Source: Litsea cubeba
Lineage: Eukaryota; Streptophyta; Magnoliopsida; Laurales; Lauraceae
Direction: 5' to 3'
NCBI GenBank assembly: GCA_012931725.1
Contig: CM022951.1
Coordinates: 15,284,001 to 15,348,000, forward strand
DNA: 64,000 nucleotides
Shown here: positions 53,796 to 64,000 of the stretch, piece after piece
Layout of the letters: the number at the start of each line of letters is the position of its first letter
How positions within the stretch are numbered: position 1 is the stretch's first letter
Made by a program: the position numbers and the translations under genes
The notes under the pieces: model-generated
The model's input: only the letters and a program-made list of their open reading frames with translations
What the model was told of the DNA's origin: nothing
The model's database searches: none

Positions 53796-54686
53796 TGTGT
53801 GGGGAGATTTTCAGAACTCCAGGATTACGCTAATCACAGCCATCAGATGAGACTAAGCACTCTCACGTGCCATCCGCGTGCCATCCACGTGGCATCAAAC
53901 TCACCTCGGCTAACAGAGTAGAGGCCTCAGCCGAAGTCAAACAGCTCCAGGCCGCTAGCACCGAGCTCGGCCACCCCACGCGCTCATCTCGGCCGAGAGC
54001 TCCACCTCGGCCGAAGCAGCCGGGACGAAAGCCGAAGCAAGAAAGAACCTTCACTCGCACCCCTCATCCCCCACGTCATCAGGCACGTGGAGGAAAAGGG
54101 GCGCGAGCTAGTAAGACAGATGCGACATCCAGCTGCTCACAATCTTCCCCAGATCCCTGATAAGGCGGCATCCAGCGGCTGAAGCCACATCAGGGCGAGG
54201 CCCGAGGGCGGATCCGATGGTATCCCAACCGTCAAAGGCGCCCAGCACGATCTGGCCCAACGTGACGCGCATTTAATGCAACGTGGGCTGATCCGACTGG
54301 CATTAAATGCAGAGTGGGCTGGATTGGACCGCATTAATTGCAACGTGGGCTGATCATGACTTACCAGTCGAATCATGGGACCCATGCCAAGATATCGTCC
54401 AAGATATCTTCCAAATCGTCTATAAATAGAACTGCATTTCACATGCAAGGTACGCACGATTAAAACCACAGAGCTGATACCCTGCCTCTTTTCTTCCTCT
54501 CCTTCCATTGTTCCAGTTCCTTCACTGACTTTGGCATCGGAGAGCCTTGCGCCGCCCAGGCCAGGGTCCTCTGACCGTGTGTTCTTCTCTTTCAGGCTTT
54601 CGGACGGTACCCCCAGTCATCACCATCGTTGGATAAGTCCTCTAAGGCTCCCCAGTTATTGTGGGTCATTATTTTCTGCACCTACA
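53796..54686 (+). repeat. 5' LTR of the Tat element
   Basis: 891 bp, TGTGTGGGGAGATTTTC to CTGCACCTACA. A TATA box TATAAATAG is at 54421-54429. CTCGGCCGA-type GC-rich motifs recur in it. Open frames in it on both strands recur in the 3' LTR and are not genes. Confidence 0.95.
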
Positions 54687-54687
54687 A

Positions 54688-54704
54688 TTGGCGCCGTCTG
54701 TAGG
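54688..54704 (+). other. Primer-binding site of the Tat element
   Basis: TTGGCGCCGTCTGTAGG, one base after the LTR, is the typical primer site of Tat/Athila-type gypsy elements. Confidence 0.85.
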
Positions 54705-54747
54705 AAAGTAATATCCCAACCTTCTCAACCTCAATCTCTCAGAAGCC

Positions 54748-56509
54748 ATGCCTCCGAAAGCAAGGAAAGGCGGAGAATCCTCGAGAGCAGCGCTCGAGCT
54801 GCCACCACCGTCGATGGACATCCCTCCTTAAGGGCGTTCCCGAACGGTGCATGGCACATCTGCGGGCGAGGGCCGCTTAGGCTCGCAGCTTTTCATCGAG
54901 GTCCTCCTCCAAGAAGGACTCGAGACCTCGTTCTCAGCAGACGAAGTTACGCCACCCCCGACGCGACGAGCGTCGGCATGAGCATCCTCGCAAAGATAAA
55001 GCCGTTGCCGTGGAAGAAGCGCGTCGAGTTCAGCCTCCTGCCGCTGGAGGAGATGTCGCAGCTCAAAATGCTCTCCTCCAGAAGCAAGAGCGGATGATCC
55101 GCGAGCTCCAGCAGCAGCTGAGAGCAGCGCAGACTGCCTAGTTGAGGCAAGTCTCTGATGCTCAAGGAAAGAAGAAGGACGCCCCCAGCAGGGCAGCCCA
55201 GCCTCCTCGCGAAGATCTCAGAAACCATCTGGACCACAAGCGGAGCCAGATCCATGACGAAGGCTCTAGCAACAGCCGAAGTCATCATAGCCGCGATGGC
55301 CGAGCCCATAGCCATCACAGCCCGAACCACTCCAAGCGAAAGTCAAGAGCCCAGACTCCGAAAAAGGACGACGAGCATGAGCGATTTGACAAGCGCGTCA
55401 GGTTGGCTCTTCAGCGCAACCTGGACGTTCGGGACCAGAAGCAGATCTGTGGCCACACTGATCTAGGGGCCTCGCCCTTCACGAGGGACATCGAGCGCAC
55501 CCCCTTGCCCAAAAGGTTCTCTGTCCCGCGGTTCGTCCCCTACGACGGATTGTCCGACCCATCCGCTTACCTCCGTCACTTTTCCCAGAAGATGTCCATC
55601 TGGGGAAACGAGGGTCACCTTAACTGCAAGATCTTCTCCTTCAGTTTGGGTGACCTCCCTCTGAAGTGGTTTTGCGCCCTCCCAGAGGAGTCGATTTCGA
55701 GCTGGAAGGAGCTCCAGCTCTCCTTTCTGAAGAAGTTCTAAGCTTACAGCGCCGTCCCCAAGAAAGAAGGGGACCTTCTCGCCCTGAGAATGAAGCAGGG
55801 TGAGACCCTCGCCAAGTTCGCCCGACGATTCTGGGCGGTTTACAGCCAGATCGAGGGCACTAGGGAAGAGATAGCGATCTACGCCTTCCAACATGCCCTG
55901 ATCCCCGGCCACGACCTCCGGAAGGACTTGGTCGGAGACCCCCCAGAGTCCATGCCAGAGCTGATGTCCCGGATAAAGCGCTTTGTCGCCCGGGAGGAAG
56001 ATGAAATCCAGGCCCGGGAAGAGGGCGGAAGACCGGAGCCCGAGCAGAAGAGCAACCAGCCTCGGCAGAGAGGCGGGGGGCCCTTTCAGAAGCAAGAGCC
56101 CAAGCAGGCCTGGTCCGCCAGTTCGGCGAAGCCTACGTCGTCCCGATCTGGGGGCACCTGGAGGCCCAGACCTCCCACCAGCGCCGGTCAGAGCGTCAAC
56201 GTCGTCTTCAAGGAGCCGACGTACCGTATCCTGAGCAAGATAAAGACTAAGCCGTTCTTCCAGTGGCCTCCGCCCTTGAAGAATGAGCCCACCACCGGCA
56301 GCCGAAGCAAGCTCTACTGCTCCTACCACAAGGGTAAAGGGCACAAGACCGATGACTGCAATTCTCTGAAGTGGTAACTGGAGAAGCTAGCCAGTGAAGG
56401 CCACATTCCAGAGTTCGTCAAGGCCGATGATGCCGGCGGCAGCGAGGGCCGAGTTCACCAGAGCGCGGCTCGGGAGCCAGACAGTGAGGATTCCGAGAAG
56501 ATCATTAAC
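54748..56509 (+). pseudogene. Tat gag, broken by stops
   Basis: A candidate start ATG lies at 54748 (MPPKARKGGESSRAALELPP), but a stop follows within 30 codons. The main gag domain reads FSVPRFVPYDGLSDPSAYLR, KIFSFSLGDLPLKWFCALPE and, after an in-frame TAA at 55739-55741, LAKFARRFWAVYSQIEG and RKDLVGDPPESMPELMSRI. A zinc-knuckle-like CSYHKGKGHKTDDC follows. A second TAA at 56375-56377 replaces a glutamine/histidine-type position before LEKLASEGH. Both stops keep frame, so they look like point mutations in what was one gag-pol frame. Confidence 0.88.
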
Positions 56510-59500
56510 GTGATCCATCTGGCGTCCTCAGTCCCTTCTCCCTCGTCTCGTGGAGGCTCGCAGGCCCGCGCCGAGGCCAGGCGAGCGTCGCACGGGAAGG
56601 AGGTGATGAAAGCCGAGCTCGCACCGGCATCCAAGAGAGCCCGCCGCGACCGTCCCGCTATCTCGTTCTCAGATAAGGATCTAGAGGGAATCCAGCTCCC
56701 TCACAACGACCCCCTGCTCCTCACAATGAAGCTGAGAGACTTCACCGTGAAGAGGATCCTCATCGACTCCGACAGCTCTTCCGAGGTCCTCTACTACGAC
56801 TGCTTCAAGAAGATGAACCTCTCGGAAGCAGACCTCACGGAGGTCCGTGCACCCCTACTAGGGTTGTCAGCCACGCCAGTCTATCCCAAGGGTAGGATCA
56901 CCTTGGAGACCCAGGTCGGCGGAGCCTCCGTGTTGGCCGACTTCCTGGTCGTGGACGCCCCTTCTCCCTACAACGTCATCTTGGGCAGAACGTGACTTCA
57001 CAAGTTGGAAGCAGTCCCTTCTTCCCTCCACCAGAAGCTGAGGTTCGTCCTCGAGAACAAGGAGGGCAAGATGGAAGTGGTCACAGTGGAGGGAGACCAG
57101 CAGCAGGCCAGGCAGTGCATGCTGGCCGCGGTCCCGGCAGTGAGAGAGCTAGAGCGTGTCAACCTCGCCGAATTCGAGAAAGGCCTAGACGAAATCGGTC
57201 GAGACCCCGAGAAGAAAAGCATCGAAGATCTGGCCGAGGTTAGGCTAAACTCGGCAGACCCAGATAGGTTCTTCCTGATCGGCACCCAGTTGCCAGACGA
57301 AGAGAGAGATGAACTCTCGAGGTTCCTGATGCAGAACGTTGATGTCTTTGCTTGGAGCCCAAGCGAAATGCCCGGGATTGACCCAGAGGTCATGTGCCAC
57401 AAGTTAAACATGGACCCTAACCACAAACCAGTAGTACAGAGGGCCCGGAGGGCAGGGCTGCAGCAAACAGACGCGGTCGTCGAAGAGGTCGACAACCTAC
57501 TGAAGGCAGGAGCCATCCGGGAAGTCCAGTTCCCGGTCTGGCTGGCCAACACGGTGGTGGTCAAGAAGAAAATTGGAAAATGGAGGGTGTGCGTGGACTT
57601 CACGGACTTGAACAGGGCCTGCCCTAAAGACAGTTTCCCCCTTCCAAAGATTGACCAATTGATCGACGCCACCGCTGGTCACGACCGAATGAGCTTCCTC
57701 GACGCCTACAGAGGCTACCACCAGATTCCACTATTCGAGCCTGACGAGGAGAAAACGTCATTCATAACCCCCCGCGGCACTTACTGCTATAAGGTGATGC
57801 CCTTCGGGCTAAAGAACGCGGGGGCGACCTATCAGCGCCTCATGACAAAGATGTTCCAGGCTCAGCTCGGCCGAACAGTAGAGGTGTACATTGACGACAT
57901 GGTCGTCAAATCAGTGCACTCTAGCGACCACCTGGCGGATCTTGGCCAAGTCTTCGACATCCTTCGCGCGTACAAGCTCAAGCTAAACGCTTCCAAGTGC
58001 GCCTTCGGTGTAGCCTCTGGCAAATTCCTCGGCAGCTTGGTGACACGGAGGGGGTTAGAGGCTAATCTGGACCAGATCACCGCAATCCAGGGCATTCAGA
58101 GCCCCTCTACCACGAAAGAAGTCCAGAAGCTTACGGGAATGGCTGCAGCACTCAATCGCTTCATCAGCCGGTCATCAGATAAGTGCAGGCCTTTCTTTCA
58201 GCTTCTAAAGAAAAATTTGAAATTCCAGTGGACCCCTGAATGCGACCAGGCATTGGCCGCGCTCAAAACTTATTTGATGTCACCACACTTACTCTCCACC
58301 CCAACTCTGGGGGAGACTTTGTATTTATATCTTGCGGTCTCGGATCACGCAGTGAGCTCCGTCCTCATCAGGGAGGACGAGGGAATTCAAAAACCAATTT
58401 ACTATACGAGCAAGACCCTGCTCGATGCCGAGACCAGGTACCTTTTGTTGGAGAAGCTTGCGTTGGCCCTCGTCAGTGCCTCCCGCAAGCTCTCCCATTA
58501 TTTCCAATCCCACACCATTGTGGTGATCACGGAGCATCCACTCCGTTCAATATTCAAGAAGGCTGACTTTTCAGGGCGAATATCAAAGTGGGCAGTTGAA
58601 CTGGGGTAGTATGATATACAGTACCGTCCCCGAACTGCGATCAAAGCCCAGATTCTGGCAGACTTCATCGTTGAGTTCGTCTCGCCCAATTCAGCTCCGA
58701 CCCAGCCCGGCACGGCACTGGGGGGCACAGGGCACGAGCCAGAACTGACTAAGGGTCGAACAGCCTCCCACCTCGGCATGGAAGATCTTTGTCGACGGGT
58801 CATCCACCTCCAAGAGAGCTAGTGCCGGCATAGTCCTCCAATCGCCAGAGGGTCTGGTCATAGAGCAGGCTTTCACCCTGGACTTCAAAGCGATAAACAA
58901 TGAGGCAGAGTATGAAGCGCTGATAGCAGGGTTGAACAGCGCCCAAATCCTCGGAGCCCAACACCTGGTAATCTTCAGCGATTCTCAACTGGTAACTAGC
59001 CAGCTCGCCGGAGACTACCAGGCGAGGGACGACAGGATGGCGGCCTACTTAGCCCTTGCGAAAAAAAACTGCTGTCTCATTTCCAGAAAGCCGAGGTCAG
59101 GCAAATATCCCGAGATACCAACACACACGCAGATGCGCTTGCGAACCTGGCATCCGCCGTCGAAGCAGGGAAGAAAAGGACCATCGAGGTTGGGTCAGTA
59201 TCAAGGTCAAGCTTAGAACTCCATTCATCTCGGCTTGTCCTCTGTGCTGATCTCGTCCCAAGCTGGATGGATCCAATCGTCGCCTACTTGAAGGATGACC
59301 AGCTCCCTGAAGACAAGACTGAAGCTCACCGGATCAGACTCAAGGCAGCTCGATTCTGGCTCTCTCCCGAAGGCAAACTCTACAGGAAATCCTTCACAGG
59401 TCCTTACCTCCATTGCGTCCACCCGAGCAAGGTGGACGACTTCCTGTATGAGATCCACGAAGGAATCTGCGGCAGTCACATAGGAGGTCGATCACTGGCC

Positions 59501-60484
59501 TACAGAGCAATAAGCCAGGGTTACTGGTGGCCCTACATGCAGAAGGACGCGCAGGTGTACGCCAGGAAGTGCGAGAAGTGCCAGAAGTTCTCCCACTCTC
59601 TCCATCAGCCAGCGCAAGATCTGAGTCCCCTCTCTAGTCCATGGCCCTTCGCTCAATGGGGCCTAGACATTGTGGGGCCTCTTCACCGAGCTCCAGGGAA
59701 CAAGAGATGGCTGATAGTCGCTACAGACTACTTTACAAAATGGATAGAAGCTGAACCGTTGTCCTCAATCACGGACAGGGACTCCAGGAACTTCGTTTGG
59801 AAAAACATCCTAACGAGGTTCGGCATCCCCCGGACCCTGATTTCGGACAACGGGACTCAGTTCGACTCCAAGTCCTTCAGAGACTTCTGCCAAGAGCACG
59901 GTATCAGAAACCATTACTCCACTCCGGCATATCCACAGAGTAATGGCCAGGCAGAAATCTCTAACAAAGTGATCCTGGACGGCCTGAAGAAGCGACTGGA
60001 CAAGGCAAAGGGAAGATGGACAGAGGAGCTTCCGAGCGTGCTATGGGCATACAGAACAACTCCAAGGAGGTCCACCTCGGCAACACCTTTCTCTCTGGCC
60101 TACGGGATGGAGGCGGTGATTCCCACCCTGAGGACAGAGCTGGTCAACCAAGGCCGAAATGACACGAACCTGGCAATGGAGCTGGAGCTGGCAGACGAGC
60201 GACGAGAAGCAGCAGCCCTGCGACTGACCGACTATCAGCAGCGGTTAGCCAGGGCATACAATCAAAATGTCAGAGAAAGAAGATTCTCCATGGGAGAGCT
60301 GGTTCTAAAGAAGACCCTGCCAGCTGACAAAGAACCAAACGAAGGGAAGCTGGCTCCGAACTGGCATGGCCCATTCAGGGTGGTCTCACTAGCAGGGAAA
60401 TCAGCCTACAAGCTCGAAGACTTAGAAGGCAAGCCACTGCCGAGACCGTGGAATGCATCCCACCTAAAGAAATTCTATTTCTAA
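56510..60484 (+). pseudogene. Tat pol: protease, RT, RNase H, archaeal-type RNase H, integrase
   Basis: Protease: RILIDSDSSSEVLYYD, in which the usual D-x-G-S active site has aspartate in place of glycine, then NVILGRT and a TGA (56993-56995) replacing tryptophan. RT: WRVCVDFTDLNRACPKDSF, FLDAYRGYHQ, VMPFGLKNAGATYQRLM, YIDDMVVK. RNase H has a degenerate first aspartate region (YLAVSDHAVSSV). TAG at 58607-58609. The second RNase H (WKIFVDGSS, NNEAEYEALIAGL, SDSQLV) is reached after a frameshift near 58765 and left by another at the A8 run 59061-59068. Integrase: HHCC finger (H-x-H...CEKCQKF), then DIVGP, SDNGTQF and NGQAEISNK. The last frame is open to TAA at 60484. Confidence 0.93.
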
Positions 60485-60565
60485 AGATGTAATGAATCCC
60501 GAATCAATGAAAGCAGCTTTTCGCCCTGTCATCAATCTGTCGTCTCTCTTTGACTGACTCCAGCA

Positions 60566-60960
60566 ACTCCAAGGGTTCGCAGCCCTAGAAGAAGGCCTCG
60601 AGTTCGAACACTCGGCCGAATTCCTAAAGTCAGGGTTTTATCCCACTCCAAGGGTTCGTAGCCCTGGAAGAAGGCCTCGAGTTCGAACACTCGGCCGAAT
60701 TCCTAAAGTCAGGGTTTTATCCCACTCCAAGGGTTCGTAGCCCTGGAAGAAGGCCTCGAGTTCGAACACTCGGCCGAATTCCTAAAGTCAGGGTTTTATC
60801 CCACTCCAAGGGTTCACAGCCCTGGAAGAAGGCCTCGAGTTCGAACACTCGGCCGAATTCCTAAAGTCAGGGTTTTATCCCACTCAAGGGTCTACCGCCC
60901 TGGAAAAGGCCTCGAGTTCGAACACTCGGCCGAATTCCTAAAGCCCGGGTTTATACACCC
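60566..60960 (+). repeat. 79-bp tandem array in the 3' region of the Tat element
   Basis: Five units start at 60566, 60645, 60724, 60803 and 60882, exactly 79 bases apart. Each holds ACTCCAAGGGTTCG, GCCTCGAGTTCGAACACTCG, GCCGAATTCCTAAAGTCAGG and TTTTATCCC. The first four are nearly identical and the last is degenerate. Tandem arrays in this position are known for Tat-type elements and can seed satellite DNA. Confidence 0.95.
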
Positions 60961-61528
60961 CTCAAAGACCGTTGCCGAACTCATGCTCACATAGCCGAGA
61001 CTGGCGGTATTCTGGATCCACCTCGGCGCACAAGCAGTTCGTCTCGGCCAAAGACAGTTTTTAAGAAAGAAAGAACTGTGCAAACACTGAGGCACAAAGC
61101 AACTTACAGAGACAAAGGGGCAACTCAAGAACAGGTCCGAGCACGTCCTATGGTCGTCCTCGCTAGAAAGATCTCGAGCAGCAGAGCAGAAATCAAAGAC
61201 GAAGGCGAAGGCGAAAGGAAATCAGAAACAAGAAAGGAAGAAGACAACCCTTTTTATGGAAGGGGAACCCTCGGCGCGTGCTACTTTCGAAATTCGAAAG
61301 GACGGATTTCGCGATCCGCGCCCGTTCCATCAATAAGACAACGCAATCAGTGAAGAGGCTACGCGTGTAGCCGTCGACTCGCTTCCCAGGACAGATAGGG
61401 CAGAGCATTTACTGCTTCAGAAAAGTTGAAACGACACCAGGCAATGATCGCCGCATCCCCAGACGAGTTTTCTAGCTTCCGACCACTAAAAGCTAGGACG
61501 CTTAAGAGGTCAAAAGCTAGGGGGCAAT
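60961..61528 (+). other. 3' untranslated region and polypurine tract of the Tat element
   Basis: GC-rich, non-coding. It ends with the purine-rich AAAAGCTAGGGGGCAA (61512-61527) just before the LTR start TGTGTGGGG at 61529, the plus-strand primer site. Confidence 0.7.
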
Positions 61529-62417
61529 TGTGTGGGGAGATTTTCAGAACTCCAGGATTACGCTAATCACAGCCATCAGATGAGACTAAGCACTCTCACA
61601 TGCCATCCGCGTGCCATCCACGTGGCATCAAACTCACCTCGGCTAATAGAGCAGAGGCCTCAGCTGAAGTCAAACTGCTCCAGGCCGCTAGCGCCGAGCT
61701 CGGCCACCCCACGCGCTCATCTCGGCCGAGAGCTCCACCTCGGCCGAAGCAGCCGGGACGAAAGCCGAAGCAAGAAAGAACCTCCACTCGCACCCCTCAT
61801 CCCCCACGTCATCAGGCACGTGGAGGAAAAGGGGCGCGAGCTAGTAAGACAGATACGACATCCAGCCGCTCACAATCTTCCCCAGATCCCTGATAAGGCG
61901 GCGTCCAGCGGCTGAAGCCACATCAGGGCGAGGCCCGAGGGCGGATCCGATGGTACCCCAACCGTCAAAGGCGCCCAGCACGATCTGGCCCAACGTGACG
62001 CGCATTTAATGCAACGTGGGCTGATCCGACTAGCATTAAATGCAGAGTGGGCTGGATTGGACCGCCTTAATTGCAACGTGGGCTGATCATGACTTACCAG
62101 TCGAATCATGGGACCCATGCCAAGATATCGTCCAAGATATCTTCCAAATCGTCTATAAATAGAACTGCATTTCACATGCAAGGTACGCACGATTAAAACC
62201 ACAGAGCTGTTACCCTGCCTCTCTTCTTCCTCTCCTTCCATTGTTCCAGTTCCTTCACTGACTTTGGCATCGGAGAGCCTTGCGCCGCCCAGGCCAGGGT
62301 CCTCTGACCGTGTGTTCTTCTCTTTCAGGCTTTCGGACGGTACCCAGTCATCACCATCGTTGGATAAGTCCTCTAAGGCTCCCCAGTTATTGTGGGTCAT
62401 TATTTTCTGCACCTACA
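61529..62417 (+). repeat. 3' LTR of the Tat element
   Basis: 889 bp, TGTGTGGGGAGATTTTC to CTGCACCTACA; TATA box at 62154-62162. About 98% identical to the 5' LTR. Confidence 0.95.
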
Positions 62418-64000
62418 GCACTAATGGTTAATTTCTGTACATAATAATCATGTATAAGGGTCTTGAAAATCCTAACATAATCATAGTTTTTCCTTAATTT
62501 CCATAAACTCAAGTCAAGATAATTAATTTAACAGGACTTGGATTTCTGTACAATAGGTGGGTCTAAAATTTCTGTACACCCCACATTACCATATTAAGGT
62601 GTACAACACCGCATATATAAAAGAGGATGAGTTAGCACTGTACTGTTCATTCAAATCAAGAGGATTCTCACGCCTAGCATTATGAACTAAAGGAAATGGT
62701 GGGTCCCAAATGGCCAAATCCACATGGGACCTGGTTCATCTTGGTTGCCCATCAGGGACCAATCAGATGGCTGGTCCTGATTATTTATCAGGTGTATCAG
62801 TGGGTCCCACTAGTTTGTTAATTTTGTAACATACAGTCACTGTCATCTGAAATTTCTTCTTCTTCTTTCTTTTTATTCAACTATCTACAAATCTGTTACA
62901 AGAGATAAAGTCCACAACAACATCTTAAAAGGAGGTTCCAGCATTTCAAACAGCCATAACAGTACTGTTACAGCACCTCCAGAATGGGTCACGCCTTCTA
63001 GAAACAGGTTGATCAGATGGTGGGCCCTCCATGGTCAGATCACCCTAGGACCTGGTCCACCTTGGTCGCCCAACAGGGGCCCAACAGATGGCTGGCCTTG
63101 ATCTCTGATCAGGTGGCCCGGTGGGTCCCATAACTCCATCTACCAAAAATCCATAAACACCCAAAAATGACGCCACATATGCTTTCAGCTTTTGATCAAG
63201 GGTCAGATGGGACCCATTTCTAAAAAGGGCCACCTACACCTTGGTCGACAAGTATTGGCTTCCAGATCCATGGATGTGATCCTTGATCATATGGATCAGT
63301 GGGTCTCACTACCAGATCTACAAAAATCACAGTTTCCGTGCAATATTGATATGGAATTTGCAGGATAAAGATGAGGACTGATGAGACCCAATCCAAGTGG
63401 ATTCTCCATCACTGAGATCGCCCAAGTGTCTACCCTCAGATCTCTGGGTCAGATTTATGATCAGGTGGGCCCCATGATCATACTACCCAAATCGTCAGAT
63501 CATGTGTTTGACGATTTGATTTGTAACAAAAAAAAAAATCTGATTTGGAGTTGCACAACTGTTTTTAATAATATCAATCCATCACTACTTTGATATATAG
63601 ATCATAGATCCAGTTATGGTCAATAAAATGCATAATAAATCCTATGAGTCTATTTTTCAGTACACTTGAAAATATTACTCACCTCCTCGTATAGAAGACT
63701 GTGGATCGATCAATATGAGATTTCCAGTATTACATCTACTAGATCCTCTGGTTTCTGCTTCCCTGAGATCCTTCTTGGTTGCTTCCCAAGATCAGTCCTT
63801 CTGCACCATTTTCTCTTCCTTTTTCTATAACCCAAGAATGAGAATGAAACTATTCGTAAGAAGGGAGATAAAGCATTCCAGAGTTTTGGGATAGGGTGAA
63901 ATCTCTAACCTTCGGAGATTTCCCTGGGTACCAAATAAATTTTCCTCACAAGGAGATATTGTTTCAACTACTTAACTGACAAATAGGACTAATGGGCTGA
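62418..64000 (-). repeat. Inverted gypsy-type LTR, continuation beyond the Tat element
   Basis: Bases 62690-63500 hold at least three diverged modules with GGTGGGTCCCA, GGTCCACCTTGGTCG and CAGATGGCTGG. Reverse-complemented, they resemble the GTGGGACCCAC...GGTCGACC modules of the solo LTR at 14880-15520. This supports one inverted LTR of the same group, split by the Tat insertion. No gene is visible, and the end lies outside the window or was not recognised. Confidence 0.5.

Larger units (their letters stand above)
53796..62417 (+). mobile_element. Tat-lineage Ty3/gypsy retrotransposon, 8622 bp, coding region decayed
   Basis: LTRs of 891 and 889 bp, primer site TTGGCGCCGTCTGTAGG, gag, protease, RT, RNase H, a second (archaeal-type) RNase H and integrase, then a long 3' region with tandem repeats. 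The flanks TCACT (53791-53795) and GCACT (62418-62422) are a 5-bp duplication with one mismatch. The LTRs differ by about 15 substitutions and a 2-bp indel. The second RNase H before integrase and the CGCCGTCTG primer site mark the Tat group. The element is clearly GC-richer than its surroundings. Confidence 0.93.

Noticed and set aside
53867..54508. Open frames on both strands at 53867-54160 and 54508-54137
   Set aside because: They lie in the Tat 5' LTR and recur in the 3' LTR (61600-61893, 61870-62412). They have no domains and are GC-rich LTR shadows.
55463..56344. 293-codon minus-strand ORF
   Set aside because: It is exactly antisense to the Tat gag. Codon bias of GC-rich gag opens the opposite frame, and no domain is visible.

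Overview
The window is nuclear DNA of a flowering plant. It holds spliced genes with GT-AG introns, Ty1/copia and Ty3/gypsy LTR retrotransposons whose copia primer sites match plant initiator tRNA-Met, RTE- and L1-type LINEs, an Au-type SINE, and hAT-like and foldback MITEs. Placement below angiosperm is not possible from the sequence alone. There is no prokaryotic operon, CRISPR array or phage.

Two host genes can be reconstructed. On the + strand, five exons (6291-6507, 20904-21090, 22075-22259, 30115-30252, 37122-37250) encode the C-terminal ~284 residues of an RlmI-like SAM-dependent rRNA cytosine-5 methyltransferase. Its start and N-terminal (PUA) exons were not found and probably lie left of the window. 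The four internal introns, of about 14.4, 1.0, 7.9 and 6.9 kb, are swollen by transposons. On the - strand, eight exons (44031 down to 37569) join in frame into a complete 357-residue ALIS/CDC50-type P4-ATPase (lipid flippase) beta subunit. The two genes converge, with stop codons 318 bp apart.

Layout: 1-2415, 3' end of a copia element. 2416-6290, decayed gag and copia remnants. 6765-13574, a nested stack in which an old RTE LINE was hit by a young RTE LINE and by a ~756-bp hAT-like element, which itself holds a 3.9-kb defective copia element and a 313-bp miniature LTR element. 14285-16565, a 2.3-kb solo LTR. 18593-19516, another young RTE LINE. 22555-28389, a nearly intact copia element whose polyprotein is broken by one stop codon. 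28.8-37 kb, a small LTR pair, a MITE hit by an L1 fragment, a decayed L1, two further MITEs and a ~530-bp foldback. 37.5-44 kb, the ALIS gene, with a hAT-like MITE, tandem duplications and an Au SINE in its introns. 44-53.8 kb, gene-poor DNA with a MITE, microsatellites and one unexplained small ORF. 53796-62417, an 8.6-kb Tat-lineage gypsy element, GC-richer than its surroundings, with full LTRs, a decayed gag-pol and a 79-bp tandem array. It sits inside what looks like an inverted gypsy LTR that runs to the window end.

I found no convincing new enzymatic or defence system. The noteworthy content is the precisely resolvable transposon stratigraphy (target-site duplications are visible for most insertions), signs of trans-mobilisation of defective elements, hairpin-forming inverted repeats in introns of an expressed-type gene, and a possible intron-retention isoform of ALIS next to a MITE. 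Coordinates, splice joins and substitution counts were worked out by eye.
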